DNA of 64,000 nt, from the NCBI GenBank assembly GCA_036495715.1, contig DASXML010000074.1, positions 124,001-188,000 of the forward strand, written 5' to 3'. The position numbers and the translations under genes were made by a program. Of the stretch, positions 63,025-64,000 are shown one piece after another. This stretch comes from Scandinavium sp036495715. Lineage in GTDB: Bacteria > Pseudomonadota > Gammaproteobacteria > Enterobacterales > Enterobacteriaceae. The notes below the pieces were generated by a model. The model did no database searches and was not told the origin of the DNA. It saw only the letters and a list, made by a program, of their open reading frames with translations. Positions within the stretch are counted from its first letter, which is position 1. Every line of letters starts with the position of its first letter.

Positions 63025-63666
63025 ATGAAAGGTTATTTAAATATTGATCTAAAAGAATCCAGAAATAAAATTACTGAAATACAAGTAAGTGAAATACATA
63101 GCATCAATAATGCTGAGGTGAAACTGAAAGCTGGACAATATTTTATGCCGGACAAAAGGTTTGTCTATATACTAATTTCCGGAGAAGTGACTGGTATAAA
63201 ACATAATGATTACAAATATACTTGGTCAATTCCAGAATTTGCACCTCTAGGGTTTCTTGAGATTTTATCTCCTATGATTAAATTTTTGTATATATGTGAA
63301 ACCAGCGTAATTCTTCGACGAATCGGAAAAAAAGAGTATTACGCAAAGAATAATATTAATAACTCGAAAGCCGAAGTGGTAATATCAATAATAGTGCAAT
63401 TGTTTTCTTTGGTTTTAAATGAACAAACAAAATCTGCTAATGATTCTGGATATAAGACAATAATATCTATGCTCTATCGATATTTACATATATCAGAAAA
63501 TCAAGCTGAGTTTGATGAGAATGTAGCTGCATTCATCACCACCCGAACAGCGTTGTCAAAAAGTTATGTGTTTGAAATATTGGCAAGTTTAAAGAAAGGT
63601 GGATATATAAGGATGGAAAAAGGAAAATTAATATCGGTTTTGAAAAAGATACCATCAGGGTACTAA
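63025..63666 (+). CDS. IprA/YaiV-like regulator (copy 3)
   Basis: A 213-residue protein of the same layout as copy 2, its divergent neighbour: MPDKRFVYILISGEVTG in the barrel, and ITTRTALSKSYVFEILASLK plus GGYIRMEKGKLISVLKKIPS in the winged helix. The two copies are more like each other (for example PPAKFRYICETPVVML against PMIKFLYICETSVILR) than either is to copy 1, suggesting local duplication. It points toward the exported-protein gene at the window edge and may regulate it. Confidence 0.83.
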   Translation: MKGYLNIDLKESRNKITEIQVSEIHSINNAEVKLKAGQYFMPDKRFVYILISGEVTGIKHNDYKYTWSIPEFAPLGFLEILSPMIKFLYICETSVILRRIGKKEYYAKNNINNSKAEVVISIIVQLFSLVLNEQTKSANDSGYKTIISMLYRYLHISENQAEFDENVAAFITTRTALSKSYVFEILASLKKGGYIRMEKGKLISVLKKIPSGY

Positions 63667-63950
63667 GAAATCGACGTGACAGATGTGCTATGCATATTAA
63701 TGTCTATTAAACCTTTGCTTTATAGTTGAAAACTTCATTGTTATGGCATTTTTTGGTCGTTTTCCCCAGTTAAGTGAAGGTGATTGGTTTTTTTGTGATT
63801 TGTAACTTTTTGTAACTTGTCCGGTGGTGGAGTTACCTCGTTTCTTCGTTGGGCTATATTTAAAAAGTGTTCACGAAACTTTGTCTCAATGAAAGTTACG
63901 TAGGGCCTTACTACTAATTTTCAATTTTAAATAAAGATTATAGGTTGTAT

Positions 63951-64000
63951 ATGAAATATATGAAAAAAACACTTGCGTTGCTGACCGCTACTTGTGCCTT
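63951..64000 (+). CDS. Exported protein, N-terminal start only (partial)
   Basis: The last 50 bases open a frame MKYMKKTLALLTATCA, a signal-peptide-like beginning, preceded by TATAGGTTGT. A second ATG at 63960 is equally possible. A fimbrial subunit would fit the regulator-rich setting, but too little is visible to say. Confidence 0.5.
   Translation, partial: MKYMKKTLALLTATCA

Overview
The window is a chromosomal segment of an enteric bacterium of the Enterobacteriaceae (Enterobacter/Lelliottia/Citrobacter-like; genus not fixed). Gene content and order recall the E. coli yhhT-acpT and yhiN-pitA-uspBA-rsmJ-prlC-rlmJ-gor neighbourhoods, and REP (palindromic) elements sit in several intergenic gaps. 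No rRNA, tRNA, integrase or CRISPR array was seen.

Bases 1-15,434: the end of yhhT, a small lipoprotein gene, then a tightly coupled 16-gene aryl polyene (APE) operon (apeC to apeR) closed by the phosphopantetheinyl transferase gene acpT. Two carrier proteins, a starter-activating ligase, ketosynthases, dehydratases, a ketoreductase, acyl/glycosyl transferases, a thioesterase, a LolA-like chaperone and an MMPL exporter make a complete pigment assembly and export line. Bases 15,545-22,908 (minus strand): the complete arnBCADTEF operon for 4-amino-4-deoxy-L-arabinose modification of lipid A, with a PmrA-box-like site upstream. Bases 23,704-36,321: an orphan LuxR-type regulator, an NlpC/P60 hydrolase, a 59-residue membrane protein, yhiN, pitA, uspB, uspA, rsmJ, prlC (with a sigma-32-like promoter), a PAP2 phosphatase, rlmJ and gor.

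From about 36.4 kb the sequence becomes visibly AT-richer and accessory. A regulator pair and an unrecognised 426-residue protein precede a complete type II CBASS antiphage operon (HNH-SAVED effector Cap5, CD-NTase, E1-E2 Cap2, JAMM protease Cap3), met head-on by a DEDDh exonuclease gene.

From 44.7 to 61 kb lies a gene graveyard: broken phzF and fidL-like genes, an orphan ParS-type antitoxin, fragments of type VI secretion genes (tssB, tssC, hcp), an hsdR fragment and pieces of IS3-, IS2- and IS110-type elements. Among them are intact-looking genes: a CSS-EAL c-di-GMP phosphodiesterase, an IprA-like regulator, an LprI-domain exported protein, a glycine-zipper protein, a small exported protein built of three tandem repeats, and a Spy/CpxP-like protein. 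The last 2.5 kb hold a second LuxR-type regulator (paralogous to the one at 23.7 kb), two more IprA-like regulators, and the start of an exported protein.
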